Of a DNA stretch of 64,000 bases, positions 45,311 to 56,699 are shown one piece after another. Both the position numbers and the translations under genes were made by a program. The DNA is taken from NCBI GenBank assembly GCA_036365455.1, contig JAWQUS010000003.1:5662001-5726000 (forward strand), in the 5' to 3' direction. The notes below the pieces were generated by a model. That model was not told where the DNA came from. It saw only the letters and a program-made list of their open reading frames with translations, and did not search any database. Numbering within the stretch: position 1 is the stretch's first letter; each line of letters begins with the position of its first letter. The stretch is from Macrosoma leucophasiata (taxonomy: Eukaryota > Arthropoda > Insecta > Lepidoptera > Hedylidae).

Positions 45311-48300
45311 TTTTTATACGAAATGGTGGTCATATTTTTAAAAAATCGTTTATGAATTCGAAAGAGTTCGATAACAGAACGCAAAATAACATTTAGGTAT
45401 TACGGCGAAAGGGTATGAGAACGAGTCGCGATCTGGAATCGGTATTTCATAATATATTGTTTACATTAGATGATTGCTTTACGTTCCAGTTATTCCGGTA
45501 CGTTAAGTAGACGCTGTTTGCATGTATTTTGGGCGCCATATGTACGCAGGGGTCACGTATACAAAATGTTTGGAACGTGCGCTGGTATGTACGCGGGCTA
45601 ATAAGATTACGTTGATGGGACACAAATGGTACGTTTTATAAGTGTCTGCATATATAATATGTATTAATATATTTTGATATATTTATCCACATGTTCAGCG
45701 GGGATGTAGATGGAAGAAGAATTAAAAATATTAAAGGTAAGAGTGTATATTATTATTTATATGCGCGCGGTGATCAAAATTTCGTAGAGAAAATCTGTTC
45801 TTCCACGAATTAAGGATTTACGAGTACATCTTAAATATATTACCCTCGTTCGCGTCGTGTATCTGGGTGAAATGTCCATTCCTTCATTGGCATTTTTATT
45901 CTTAAAGCTGTGAAGACGTAAACCTGTAGTAATTAGGGGAAGCAATAAATCTGAGAAAAGTAATTTACAGGAAATTTATTTTGAAATACCTTCGCATCTA
46001 TCGAGTTAATATACCAATTGAAAAGGTTTCAATGCCTTTTATTTCAAACTTAAAATCTTTGAAAAGAAGTTCTATCACTTTATAATATATTAGTAGTTTC
46101 ATTCAAAGATTAATTTTTCAGAAATTGAAGTTTGAGATGAGATGTTTTGAAATTGAATCAGCCTTTGATGTCTATTAACATAGCCTGTATCTTATTGATG
46201 GATTGATATAATCAGCGTGTTTATATTGTTAATTAATAACCTCATTAATTACATCATGTTATTCAGTGATGAGAACAAAGCAGTATGCGTTGATGAAAAC
46301 AAAACCTGCTATTGAATGCCATACAGTTCGAAAAAAATATTACGCTATCACCATTCGCGTGATCAAAAATGCTTCGGTATAAGTAACAGAATTATGGTAT
46401 CTTTTTATTCTAATTGATTGCTCTTTTGTTCTTTACAAAATATCGTGTAGCCAATACGCGCCCATCCAAAATATTTTTATGGCGGTATGCGGCGATAAAA
46501 GGGATCTTTTATGTATTGAAATTACGGGATAGGTGCGGTATTCTACTCAGTTATATGTTTTAATATATATTATGGAACCTAATCGTGAAACTCGTGAGTA
46601 GATTGTTTAAAAAGGGTGATTACTATAAAAATGAAGTTGTTCAAGTATATTTATAAAATTATTGTGGAAATGCGCGACTAAATAGACAAGGTTAAACTAA
46701 AATGAGAGTGGTGATTTTAGGGCATGCTATGTATTTCAAAATATATAAATATACAACATCAAATCAAACATCAAATGAACAATTCAGTAATATTTTATTA
46801 AAGTGTGATTTTATATTTATACTCGTAGTTTGCTCAGGAAAATTAACATTTTACTTTTTAATCATTGCTTGCCAAATGGAGAAAACTAATTAGCCTTGAA
46901 AATAAATGTAGAGTTAGTTCAAAGAAAAAAAGAAAAATCTTGTTTTTCGGTACATAAATATTATAATAACTTCGTTATTAGCAAAATTGAAGGCCGGAAA
47001 AAATGAATGTACTTACCTTAGACAAACTTGATAAGAATCATTTGAGGTAAATGTATTGACACTGGGTAACGGTTTAGTATTAGATCATAAATCTTGTTTT
47101 AAAGTTGGAGTTTCATTAGTTATGCTCCTTGTAAATGGCTATTTACGATTATATAACAGGTTCAACTAATGTTTGATAGAAATGTCAAATGTTCGAAACA
47201 ATTTGAATTATTAAAGGGCGTAATGTTTAGATCAATTAGGGATGTAATGAGAAGAAGACTTAGTTACTTACGGTTAACTTATACATAAAATATAATGATT
47301 GTCTAATAGATAATAAAAGGCAAAAATATGGTCATTCACCTGACAGTTTAAGGATAAAAGCTTTTCATATTTAAAATTTTTCACTCTTTTCTGAGGGTCG
47401 TCAATCTATTTATTTAGGAGAAAATTTGAGCTGCATATTTGATTGGTTTGGTTGGTTGATGTAAATAAATTTTTAGACACATTCTACGAAGACACGTCAT
47501 GTTGCAAGATTTTCAAATTAAAACTAATTCATCAACGTCGTTCAGTCGCAGCATTAAGCCTAAAGACTTAAAGTTGAGAAATCTCGTACTAACAAAGACC
47601 TGTGAAGATAGATTTCTTTTATAATTTATTTCGAATATAATCCAGAATTGACAACCCTAACAATTATTTACATAGCTATTTACATTTTAGTTTGGACAAA
47701 GATAAGTTTCAAAATTTACGAGCTGCTCGATTACAATGAATTTCCGCCCAATTTAGCGATACGGGAACAAATCAATTTCCAATAGCTTTCATTGGTGTTC
47801 TCTCTGCCGTGTATTGGTTGCGTTTATTTCGTTAGCGACTAAAGTATAATTACAACCCATTCAATAATTAAATTTTGTTAATTAATATACCGGTATTTTC
47901 CGGTACTTTTTTGCTGACGATGTATTGTATCAAAAATAGGAGATTTTTTAGTACATTTATCATTTAAAGTAATCGCAATTGGTCGAATTGCACAAAATAT
48001 GACTTAATGCGTATTGCCGTGAAATGGACGATATTTTATTGAAAAAAAAAAACAAGTAAAAAATTTACTTTCGCAAAAAAATAGAAAAAAATAATTGCGG
48101 CCAAATTTTGAGAGGCAACCTAGTGGGTTCTCTACATTATAAATATGCGTAAAAATCGTAGCGTGCGTAGCGTAGATTTGAAGCATATCTGGATGAACGA
48201 AATGATTCTGCAGTGGGATCCTAACCTATTATGCATTTGTGATAGAAAAACCGGGGCCATGCATTTAGTTAAAAATAAATAATTTAACCGAACGAAAAGG

Positions 48301-48560
48301 TTTTCACAAACATTAACCATTTTATACAAGCACTAAACGACGAATCTTTTTAATCCTTGAACCTACGCTCTCAAGTACCAAAGCGTTCTCGGAAATCCAA
48401 TTCCATTTAAAGGTAGACTTGTATGCGAACTTTTAGATTAAATACGTTCTTTTTATCCAAATATAGACCACTTGGGATAACAAGAACTGGGATATGATGA
48501 AATATTCAAAGAACAAATTTCTTGGTTCATGATTATTAAATTGCGGCTCATTTTGAACTT
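45311..48560. other. Quiet AT-rich stretch of about 3.2 kb
   Basis: No transposon, RNA gene or plausible coding frame was recognised. The longest repeat-free stretch in the right half, so probably ordinary intron or intergenic DNA. Confidence 0.55.
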
Positions 48561-48711
48561 CTAAAAGGAGTGGCTAAGTGCGAGTCGAACTCATTTTCAC
48601 AGGGTTCCGTACAAAGAACGAAATGCCTGTTCCCATAAATGCCATAGACTTCTTATAGGTTTTTTATATGTATTATGTATTCCTGTAACCATCAATTTAA
48701 AACCATGTTTC

Positions 48712-48814
48712 CTTGCACTGCTGTTTTGCTAAAGTGATGATAATTACCACTTTACGTCAAAACAGCAATCAACTGCAAAGTGACTTTTGAAATTATGTTA
48801 ACCGAGTTATATAA
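48712..48814 (+). repeat. M repeat, copy 2, hairpin-forming
   Basis: TGCTGTTTTGCTAAAGTG pairs with CACTTTACGTCAAAACAGCA around a short AT loop. The flank ACTGCAAAGTGAC matches the copy at 31.0 kb. It looks like a small MITE. Confidence 0.6.
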
Positions 48815-48817
48815 GTT

Positions 48818-49085
48818 ACTAGCGGACCCAACAAACTTCGTCCTGTCAAAAACACAATGTATCACGCACCGGCGCCATCTACTTAAAATGAAACGTACTT
48901 ATTTTCGTGAGGGATACTCACACACCACGTACTTTTCTCTTGAATTTTTTTATTAATTTTCTTTGCTATAACCCTCACGGAGTCCGAGACCTTTCCAACG
49001 AATGCAAAACCGTAGAAATCAGTTCGTGCGTTCTAGAGTTATAGCGTCAGGAAGGAAAACCCGACTTATTTTTATATTATAGATT
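48818..49085 (+). repeat. LINE 3' tail relic
   Basis: ACTAGCGGACCCAACAAACT and TCGTCCTGTCAAAAA at left and TTCTAGAGTTATAGCGTCAG then TTTTTATATTATAGATTA at right. This is a familiar arthropod LINE-tail arrangement. Confidence 0.6.
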
Positions 49086-49270
49086 ATATACAAGCTCTGG
49101 AAATGAGACGAATTTATTTTCGTATAATTCCTGCTTAGCGGCTAGGTGAGATTATGTTTTTTTTTATGCTTAAAAAATTCTATGAGAGCTTCATTTGAGA
49201 GACTCCGTTGTCTAATAACCCAACTCAAGATTTCTTTTTTTTTTCGTACAATATTAAAGTTGACTAAAGA

Positions 49271-49454
49271 TTTTTTTTTTATGTAATAAAAGTGACAAAC
49301 AAGCATGCAGTTCACATTGATGTTAAGTGATGACTGCAGCCTATGAGCCTATGAGTCAGACCTCTGGTCTTTGTGTGGATGTCTATAGGCTGCAGTCATC
49401 ACTTAACATCGATGTGAACTGCATGCTTGTTTGCCACCTTCATTACATAAAAAA
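49271..49454. repeat. T-tail palindrome
   Basis: About 74 bp of reversed T tail (49271-49344) and about 73 bp of forward T tail (49382-49454) are separated by only 37 bp. The arms share AAGCATGCAGTTCACAT, the CTGCAGCCTAT block and the ATGTAAT end, so the segment can fold into a long hairpin. Confidence 0.85.
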
Positions 49455-50004
49455 TGATTTTATTTATAACTGCTCTACCAATATCTATGAAGAAATTAAA
49501 TAAATTATCAAGCTTCTAGTACATAAATTATTAAGACATTAAAACGCCCTTCAGAGTTCGTACTTTCACCCACGGAAAAGATATTATCTATTCTGTGCTT
49601 TCACTGTTTCATTAAATGTTTAATGGCCGTGTTAATAAAAGTAATAAATAGCGTAATAAAAGCAATAAATAATAAGTAAAAGTAAATAAATAGCTTTATT
49701 CAATAAAAACATAGCAATACATCGCAAAATACTAATTAATTAAAATGAATACAGGTAATGTCTTCAGTTTAGCAAATTGTTCAGTGGAATGGTAAATTAA
49801 TTAATTAAGTTATCCTCTTATTAACCGTTTCAAAATTGTGTCTACTCAAGGCATCCTGTAGCGCAGACAAGCAATGTTATTATAAGCAGCGCTTAGCATA
49901 ATTAATATATCTTTAGGCTCCGGAACAACGCTTCAATATATGCTGTAGTGACATTATTTTAATGATATTTTAAAGTATTTACCAGTGGGTAATGAGTCCA
50001 TGAA

Positions 50005-50345
50005 GCGCGCATGGCCCAGCGGCTGGTGTAGATCGTAAGCGATCTTCTCGGTTAAGCACTACGGGCGCGGTTTTGTAGTGTGATGGGTGACCGCTAGTGG
50101 CAAATTAAATGCGCGTTTCCGTGCTTCGGAGGGCTCGTTAAGCCGTCGGTCCCGGTTACTATCGACAGATAGCAGTCGTTAAACCTTGTCGGAGGCCTGA
50201 TGGGTGGTTTGAAAACATCCGTCAGCGGGTTTGCCACTAACCCCCACCCACCTCCACCAATCCGCATTGGAGCAGCGTGGTTGGAGTAAGCTCCAGGTCA
50301 GGCTCGTGTCCAGCAGTGGGACGTATAATGGGTTGCCATTATTAG
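50005..50345 (+). mobile_element. 5S rRNA-derived SINE (family Q), near full length
   Basis: The head matches the 3' two-thirds of 5S rRNA: CGGTTAAGCACTACGGGCGC (box A region) and GATGGGTGACCGCTAGTGGC (box C region), spaced as in a 5S gene. A unique body and an AT-rich ATTATT tail follow. It cannot be functional 5S rRNA because the 5' third and the closing 3' stem are replaced. The architecture fits the SINE3 class. Confidence 0.85.
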
Positions 50346-50379
50346 TGTCCGTTGTAAACAGCAATACTATAGTGCTCAT

Positions 50380-50625
50380 CAAGAAATATTGCACATCGAG
50401 CCTTTGAAAGTGACAATCGGCTAGTTTCGACTTCGTAGAGCGTTATCTCTGCTGCACACTGTCTATTTAAGCACTGATAGTCCGGTATTGGTCAAAACTT
50501 GATCAAAAGGGTCGACAAACGTTATATTGGTGCGAAAAAGATGACGCTCTACAGATCCGAAATAAGCCGAAGTCTCGTTCTCCAGGTCGATGTACATTAT
50601 TTCTTGTTGGATACTGTACGCTACA
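50380..50625 (-). repeat. Y repeat, copy 2, without the MITE
   Basis: Reversed match to both flanks of the MITE at 30.0-30.5 kb, continuous across the insertion point. The short minus-strand frame here shares ETSAYFG with a frame at 29.9 kb, but that reflects the DNA repeat and no protein family is recognised. Confidence 0.65.
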
Positions 50626-50759
50626 ATGGATTTAACAAAGAAAAGAGCAACAAAAAAATTCCTGTGCTTGTTTGAAGAACCGTAATTGAACGTTTCTATC
50701 AACTGCAATAAATTGAATAATAAATCGTAGGTACTTTATAAAGCGTTTACAAACTTCAC

Positions 50760-50886
50760 TTTTTTATGTTATGATGGTGGCAAACAAGCATGCAGTTCAC
50801 ATTGATGTTAAATGATGATTGCAGCTTTTAAACACCCACACAAAGACCAGAGGTCAAAATCTGTGTGATAGTTATTACGGGACATG
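50760..50886 (-). repeat. T-family repeat, truncated
   Basis: Reversed tail half of T, ending at TTATTACGGGACATG. A complete copy follows 15 bp later in the same orientation. Confidence 0.75.
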
Positions 50887-50900
50887 TAAACAATATACAT

Positions 50901-51187
50901 TTTTAAAATGTAATGTTAGTGGCAAACAAGCATGTAGTTCACATTGATGTTAAGTGATGACTGCAGCCTATAGACACCCACACAAAGACCAAGGTCAAAA
51001 TGCAGTAGCATTACCACTTCTGAGGTGTTATGCCTCTGTGCCGGAAATTACAGGGCCGTACATTACCACCTGACCAGAACACGATAGTGCTGAACACTAC
51101 CATTTAGCGGCAAGTATAATATACTTGCCGGTAATGCGGTGGTGTCTACGCCCGTGAGCTCCATCACTGGAGCTCTACCACCAGTAA
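50901..51187 (-). repeat. T-family repeat
   Basis: Near-complete reversed copy ending GGAGCTCTACCACCAGTAAA, with a small inverted duplication of TATACTTGCCG near 51117-51130. Confidence 0.85.
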
Positions 51188-52880
51188 ATTTATATTAAAT
51201 ACTTATTATTATTCAGTTTCAATTTAACGCATAAATTACGAAATACAAATATCCTCGAAGTCGTGCAATGACGAGGGGCTGCTACCAACCTATGCATGGT
51301 AAAATATTTATAATGCACACTTTAGGTTTCAAAAACTGCTTATTTTTCAAGCTTCGCTTGAATTTTATTTGATACACTTGGCAAATATGACTATTGAAGT
51401 TTTGTGAATATTCCTCAACTGGAATCGGGTTCCAATTCTCTAGCTTGATGTCGGGTTTGTGTTCACAAAGTTAAACACTGGAAGTTGTATTATCATGTAT
51501 TTGTGATTGTATGTACAAGTATAAGAAAACAGATGGTCGCTCTATTTTCCTTTTGATATATTATGGTCTGGATTTATGTTGTTAGAGATAAGACGTAGGG
51601 AACGTCGTAATATTTCGATTATTAAATTACTTTGGTTGCCAGGTGTCTTATTCACGCGGAAATTGTATTTTATTATTTGCTCGCTGCTCCACACCAATCT
51701 GAACATACCTATAAAATCTACTTATCTTAAATCAAATGAAATTCGTCAACTGATAATGCTGGAAAATAGAAGATTTTATAGTTGACGACACAGGAAGGCA
51801 GTGATGCGGAATTTTTAGATGCATGTTGTTTTTAGTTTAGTTTTAACTTTTTATTATGTAAATATTATTTTAAAATAATTTATATTTAGCCTATAAAAAT
51901 GTTAATAAAGACGCAGTATCAGACTAAATATTGAAAAAAAAATTTAATCTTAATTTTTATTAAATAAATGATTAAAGTTGACGAATTTGATTTGATTTAA
52001 AAAATTTCATGTTTACTGGTGGTAGATTTCTAGTGATGGTCACAGTAGTAGGCACCACCACATTACTTCATTTACTTGCCGCTAGATGGTAGTGTTTCGC
52101 GCTATCGTGTTGCTGTCCAGTGGTAATATAGGACCTGTGTATAGGACCCTGTGATTGCCGATATGTATTTATAAGAGCTTGGGCTTTAAAAGCAAAGTTA
52201 TATTTAAAACAGCGGTTTTCGTGTAATATTCTTGTGTATCTCTATATTTTTTATTTATGTCGCAATGTGCTGTTGTTTCTGAATAAATTTTTATTTTTTT
52301 TTCTAAAATGTATTTAAGGTACAATATTCATTTACAATAAATGTGATTATTTTACTTACTTGTTAACCATTTTTCTGAATTAAACATGCAAAAAGTGGGT
52401 GATTTTGGCAAACACTGATTTTTTTTATTTACCCTGTCTAATTATTTAAATGGTACCTAAAAATCTGATTTGTGACAGTTTGTTTAGCCCTATTTCTGGT
52501 ACAAAGAAAAAAGCAACTAACGCCTCAGCAGTGCCAACGCAGATGGCATTAACATCTTTGTGTAGGTGTATTGTACACAAATTTCGAATACGTCCTGATA
52601 TATACATGCACTGCACATTGTCAGTTAATTTAATTGTATAAACCAATTTTCGAAGGCGCACTCTAATTATGACCAATACTAATGCAGGCTTTTGGTTTCT
52701 TCACAATAAACTTTTTAAAACTTATGATTCTGCAGTATTTTTCTCAAATACAAAAATAAAATTGTTTTTCAAACAATAATAAGTTCTGTGAAGTTGAATT
52801 TCGTCGCAAAACGTTAACTTAGCGTTCAATAAGAATAAAATACTTTATATAAGTCCTCCAATCCCGGTGTTCCAGGCTAA
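51188..52880. other. AT-rich DNA with one T fragment
   Basis: Besides 52013-52160 nothing was recognised. Overlapping frames near 52450-52676 on both strands are of chance length. Confidence 0.55.
52013..52160 (+). repeat. T-family repeat, 5' half
   Basis: Forward head half of T, from TACTGGTGGTAGA to the TAGGACCCTGTGATTGCCG region, where it decays into AT-rich DNA. Confidence 0.7.
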
Positions 52881-53158
52881 CACCTCAGCCAGGTGTTGGA
52901 TTCGCACTGTTTAAGCTGCTATATATTCCTTTATACAATGTGTCACGTTGTTCGCGTGACGTTTATACAGTTTCGTTCACATTTCCCTACATACGCAGAT
53001 GGTACACGCTTGGTAAGAAAAATATTGCGACGATTTCGGGTGAAATCAAAAATACGGAGCCTGTTGTTCGCATTTTATCTCCTTCTTGACCTCTTTGCTG
53101 ATTTGAGGGTAATATTTATCATCGAGGCGGACGCTGTAGTCAGTGAGATGTTATGAGA
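52881..53158 (+). repeat. W repeat, copy 1
   Basis: Starts CACCTCAGCCAGGTGTTGGA and runs through GTTCGCGTGACGTTTATACA and GGTAAGAAAAATATTGCGAC. It is repeated directly at 53509-53790. An 87-codon frame is present but is not conserved in the other copy. Confidence 0.75.
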
Positions 53159-53508
53159 GTAAATGTTTTTGAATTGTTTCAAAGGAAAACATGTAAGGGT
53201 TGAAAGTAACTGGGTATTGATATGATATATCTAGGACTATTTGTAATTAACGTACAGACTTTCTCTTTACAATGTCATGTCATTATAATCACGTTTTCAT
53301 CTAAAACTTTTCCAAATATAATTGTTTTTCAGCTCCTCTAAAAGGTCTTGTTAAATTATAATTTGTCGTACGCTCATAGAAACGAAAATAGGTACTGGAC
53401 CGTGGCTTTGTATCAAAAGGTGACGTATTCGTAGCACAAGGCTACGTATTCGTAGTACAGTCAATAGACCTAACTAACGATTTAATTGAGTATTTATTTC
53501 CACATTAT

Positions 53509-53790
53509 CACCTCAGCCAGGTGTTGGATTCTCACTGTGTAAGCCAATATATTCCTTTATATATTTACCACTTTGTTCGCGTGACGTTTATACAGTTTCG
53601 TTCGCATTTCCTTACTTCCGCCAGATGGTACATGCTTGGTAAGAAAAATATTGCGACAATTTCGGGTGAAATCGAAAACACGGAGTCTGATGTTCGCATT
53701 TTATCCTCCTCTTGATCCCTTTAGTGGAGGATTTGAGGGCAATATTTATCATGGAGGTGGATGTTGTACTGCGCGAGATATTGAGAGAGA
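53509..53790 (+). repeat. W repeat, copy 2
   Basis: Direct copy of 52881-53158, about 628 bp away, with scattered substitutions and small indels. The spacer of about 350 bp is not recognised. No primer-binding site or polypurine tract was noticed, so an LTR pair is not supported. Confidence 0.75.
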
Positions 53791-53819
53791 GAGATTTGAG
53801 CCTTATTGAATTGTTCGAT

Positions 53820-54386
53820 TGGCCTTGACTTCGTCTACGTGAGAAAAAATATGATTGTTCAGTATCTACCCGGACGAAGTCGTGGGCGCAGCCTAAGTTA
53901 GTAGCAGCTAGTAGCCTAAGTGACTCCTTATTACATCAGCTATCTGCCAGTGAAAATCGGAGACACTCAAATTCTACTTATTTTTATGTAGGTATGTATG
54001 TATGTATGCATGTATGGAGATAAAAGTAGCCTAACATATTCCTTATTACATCAGCTACCTACCCGTGGAAGTCCCGTCAAAGTCGGATACACTCGAATTC
54101 TACATATTTGTATGTAGGTATGTATGTATGTATGGATGTATGAAGATAAAAGTTACTCCTTATCACATCAGCTATCGGTCAAGGAAAGTCCCGTCCAAAT
54201 CGGTACAGCCGTTCCCAAGATTAGCCCCGCCAAACAGAAAGACAGACAGACAAACAGACAAAAATTGTAAAAATGTTGTTTGGGTATATATACCGTGTTA
54301 CACACATGCTTTTAGTAAAAAACGGTTATTTTAATATTACAATCAGACACTCCTAATTTTATTTATTTGTATAGAGTATAGATGTA
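53820..54386 (+). repeat. H repeat with internal tandem duplication
   Basis: Forward. A hairpin remnant at 53820-53898 leads to the usual tail. A unit of roughly 130 bp with TATGTAGGTATGTATGTATG and AGATAAAAGTAGCC is duplicated (about 53965-54165), so the copy is longer than its relatives. Confidence 0.7.
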
Positions 54387-54417
54387 TAGATTTATTATGG
54401 AAGGTAATATACAGCAT

Positions 54418-55200
54418 AAGATCTAAAAATTGTGTGAAAATTTTAAGCGTCTACTTGCTGCACTTATTGTCGAGCAAAAAAATATACGAAAAAAAAAACA
54501 CCTTTATTGTATGCCCCCTTGCACCCCTTAACATTTTCATTTTCTTATTTTTAGTAATTAATTTTGTCTATAAAGCGGTAACAGAAATACATAATTTGTG
54601 AATATGTTACCTTCTAGCTATCACTATTTATGAGATACAGCTTGGTGACAGACAGATGGGCAGACGGACAGACAGACAGACAGCGGTGGATTAGTAATCC
54701 GTAGGGTCTGTTTTTACCTTTTAGGTACGAACCCCCAAAAAGATAGAACTAAGATACAGAATAGCTTAAAATACGATTTTTTAAATTGACATAACTATTT
54801 TATTTCTGAACTGATTCACATGACACAAACACCAGATATTAAGTGAAACTTACCACAATATATGGTTTATTCATTAGTGAAAACCGCAGATCGAATAAGC
54901 CATTTCTGAAATTAGCGTGCACAAACACACAGACAAACAGACATTTTTCCGGGATAAAAGTATCCAGTGTTGTGCGCCAAAGATTAAAGTATAATCATAC
55001 CATATAATCATAAGTTTCATTGAAATCGGACGGGTAGTTTTTATGCGATGCTTGAACAAACAGACAGACAGACAAACAAAATTTTTTTCTATTCACATAT
55101 TTGGGTTCGGTATCGATCTAGTAACATCCCCTGGTATTTATTTTTTCAATATTTTTAATTGTCAGAATTTACACTTCTACAGTTTTATTATAAGTATAGA
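54418..55200 (+). repeat. U repeat, copy 2
   Basis: Co-linear partner of 32569-33331, same orientation. It directly follows the H element ending near 54386. Confidence 0.75.
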
Positions 55201-55315
55201 TAAACACACTGTATTTGTATATAGCCATCCATTCGAATAATCTTAAAAGTGGTTGTGTGCAAGAGTGACTTTTAGTTCGCCTTGCAGTGAGGTCGCCTTT
55301 ATGAAGTAGGTAATG

Positions 55316-55380
55316 TATGTACATATGTATCTTCACGCCAAGTCCCTTACGGGGTAGGCAGAGAGTGTAGAGCGCCAGAT
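55316..55380 (-). mobile_element. R-family LINE tail, 65 bp, with target-site duplication
   Basis: Only the extreme 3' end of the R LINE is present. It is flanked by ATGAAGTAGGTAATG (55301-55315) and ATGAAATAGGTAATG (55381-55395), a 15-bp duplication with one mismatch. It is a very short but genuine retrotransposition event. Confidence 0.85.
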
Positions 55381-55707
55381 ATGAAATAGGTAATGTTTAT
55401 TTTTTATATTTTTCTTAAGGCCTCCGTAAACCTACTTGTAAGGAAGTGGGGTGCCAAAAATTTGCAACTACTTGATATGTTTTGCAATATGACAATGCTG
55501 GATTTTTATAGTGCGAACTAGGGATCTGAAAATAAGTTTTTATGTGAGCGTCCCCTCGCCAAATGCTTATGACATTAAAAGATTAGAAGGATTTACGATC
55601 AGCTATCAAAAATATTTTTTATGATGTGGAAGTGGCAACAACTGGTATTCAGTTTTTTTTACATGTAGTAAAAATGTAGACTGTAGAAATAAGAAAATTT
55701 ATACAAC

Positions 55708-56165
55708 TTTGCCTCACGCCTGTGCAGCTGGAGGGGTAAGCAGAAGTGAGTGCATGTATTCAAGAAAATATAATTATGCCAATACTTGCAAATCGGTATT
55801 TACCTACGTTTTGTCCTATGTAGTAAGTTGCTAGCCTATGAATATCTCCGAGCACATTACAAAACCTTGTGAGAAATTGACCAACGTCTGAATTGTGAAA
55901 AATACATTTCTTTCACTTATTGAAAGTAAATGCACTGACTCCAACCCGGAGGTCATACTAAGCCTGGGTTACACCACGATATTCGTTAAAGTTAAAGTTA
56001 TTGTAACATTTCGCATCCATCTCTTACTTAAAGAAATCTGTTAAAGTTAGAGAAGGATTTGAAATGTTACAATAAGTTTAACCAATATCGTGGTGTAACC
56101 CAGGCTTAGTGTCCCGTCTTCAAGTGTTACGATAGTGGCCTGCTACTGATAACCCACTGAGGCAG
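55708..56165 (-). mobile_element. Old tRNA-derived SINE (family S) split by a hairpin MITE
   Basis: Reversed S copy. The body (55708-55956) and head (56111-56165, ending CCACTGAGGCAGT) are separated by the palindromic element at 55957-56110. It is the most diverged S copy here. Confidence 0.7.
55957..56110 (+). mobile_element. 154-bp hairpin MITE inside an S element
   Basis: The termini are perfect 27-bp inverted repeats (55957-55983 and 56084-56110), starting ACTAAGCCTGGGTTAC and ending GTAACCCAGGCTTAGT. Inner segments also pair (TTATTGTAACATTTC with GAAATGTTACAATAA), so nearly the whole element folds back. It encodes no protein. The target duplication is unclear; TA is possible. Similar GGGTTGCACCA-type hairpins are common in Lepidoptera (from memory). 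Confidence 0.8.
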
Positions 56166-56182
56166 TGTCGTTTCTCACATCA

Positions 56183-56538
56183 TAATAATGGCAACCCATT
56201 ACACGTCCCACTGCTGGGCACGAGTCTCTCCCCTTTTTGGGGGGAGGCCTGGAGCTTACTCCACCACGCTGCTCCAATGCGGATTGGTGGAGGTGGGTGG
56301 GTTAGTGGCCAACCCGCTGTCGGATGTTTTTCAAACTGTCCATAAGGCCTCCGACAAGGTTTAACGACTGCTATCCATCTATAGCAACCGGGACCGACGG
56401 CTTAACGTGCCCTCCAAAGCACGGAAACGCGCATTTAATTTGTTACTAGCGGTCACCCATCACACTCTCCGACCGCACCCGTAGTGCTTAACCGAGTAGA
56501 TCGTTTACGATCTACACCAGCCGCTGGGCCATGCGCGC
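56183..56538 (-). mobile_element. 5S rRNA-derived SINE (family Q), full length, with target-site duplication
   Basis: A reversed copy: tail ATAATAATGG at left, 5S-like head with GGTCACCCATCACAC at right. TTCTCACATCA occurs at 56172-56182 and 56539-56549, an 11-bp target-site duplication. It landed next to the end of the S element at 55708-56165. Confidence 0.9.
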
Positions 56539-56699
56539 TTCTCACATCACATCAAATAAATATTAGATTTTTGGGTCCATAGACCTACCAACCAGCCAGC
56601 TAGAAAACCAATCTGCGCCGATTGTGTGAAGGCCACACAATTATTTTTGTTGATTGCCACTCGAAGTCAAATATTTAACTCTTACAGAAATTCCAATGC

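Noticed and set aside
50020..50115. 5S rRNA gene
   Set aside because: Only the internal part is 5S-like, the ends are replaced, and the block is followed by a SINE body and tail.
52881..53790. LTR retrotransposon with W units as LTRs
   Set aside because: The spacer is only about 350 bp, with no primer-binding site, polypurine tract or coding remnant.
53965..54165. CRISPR-like or satellite array of TATGTATG units
   Set aside because: Only two long units inside a LINE-tail repeat, in an animal genome; no spacer structure.
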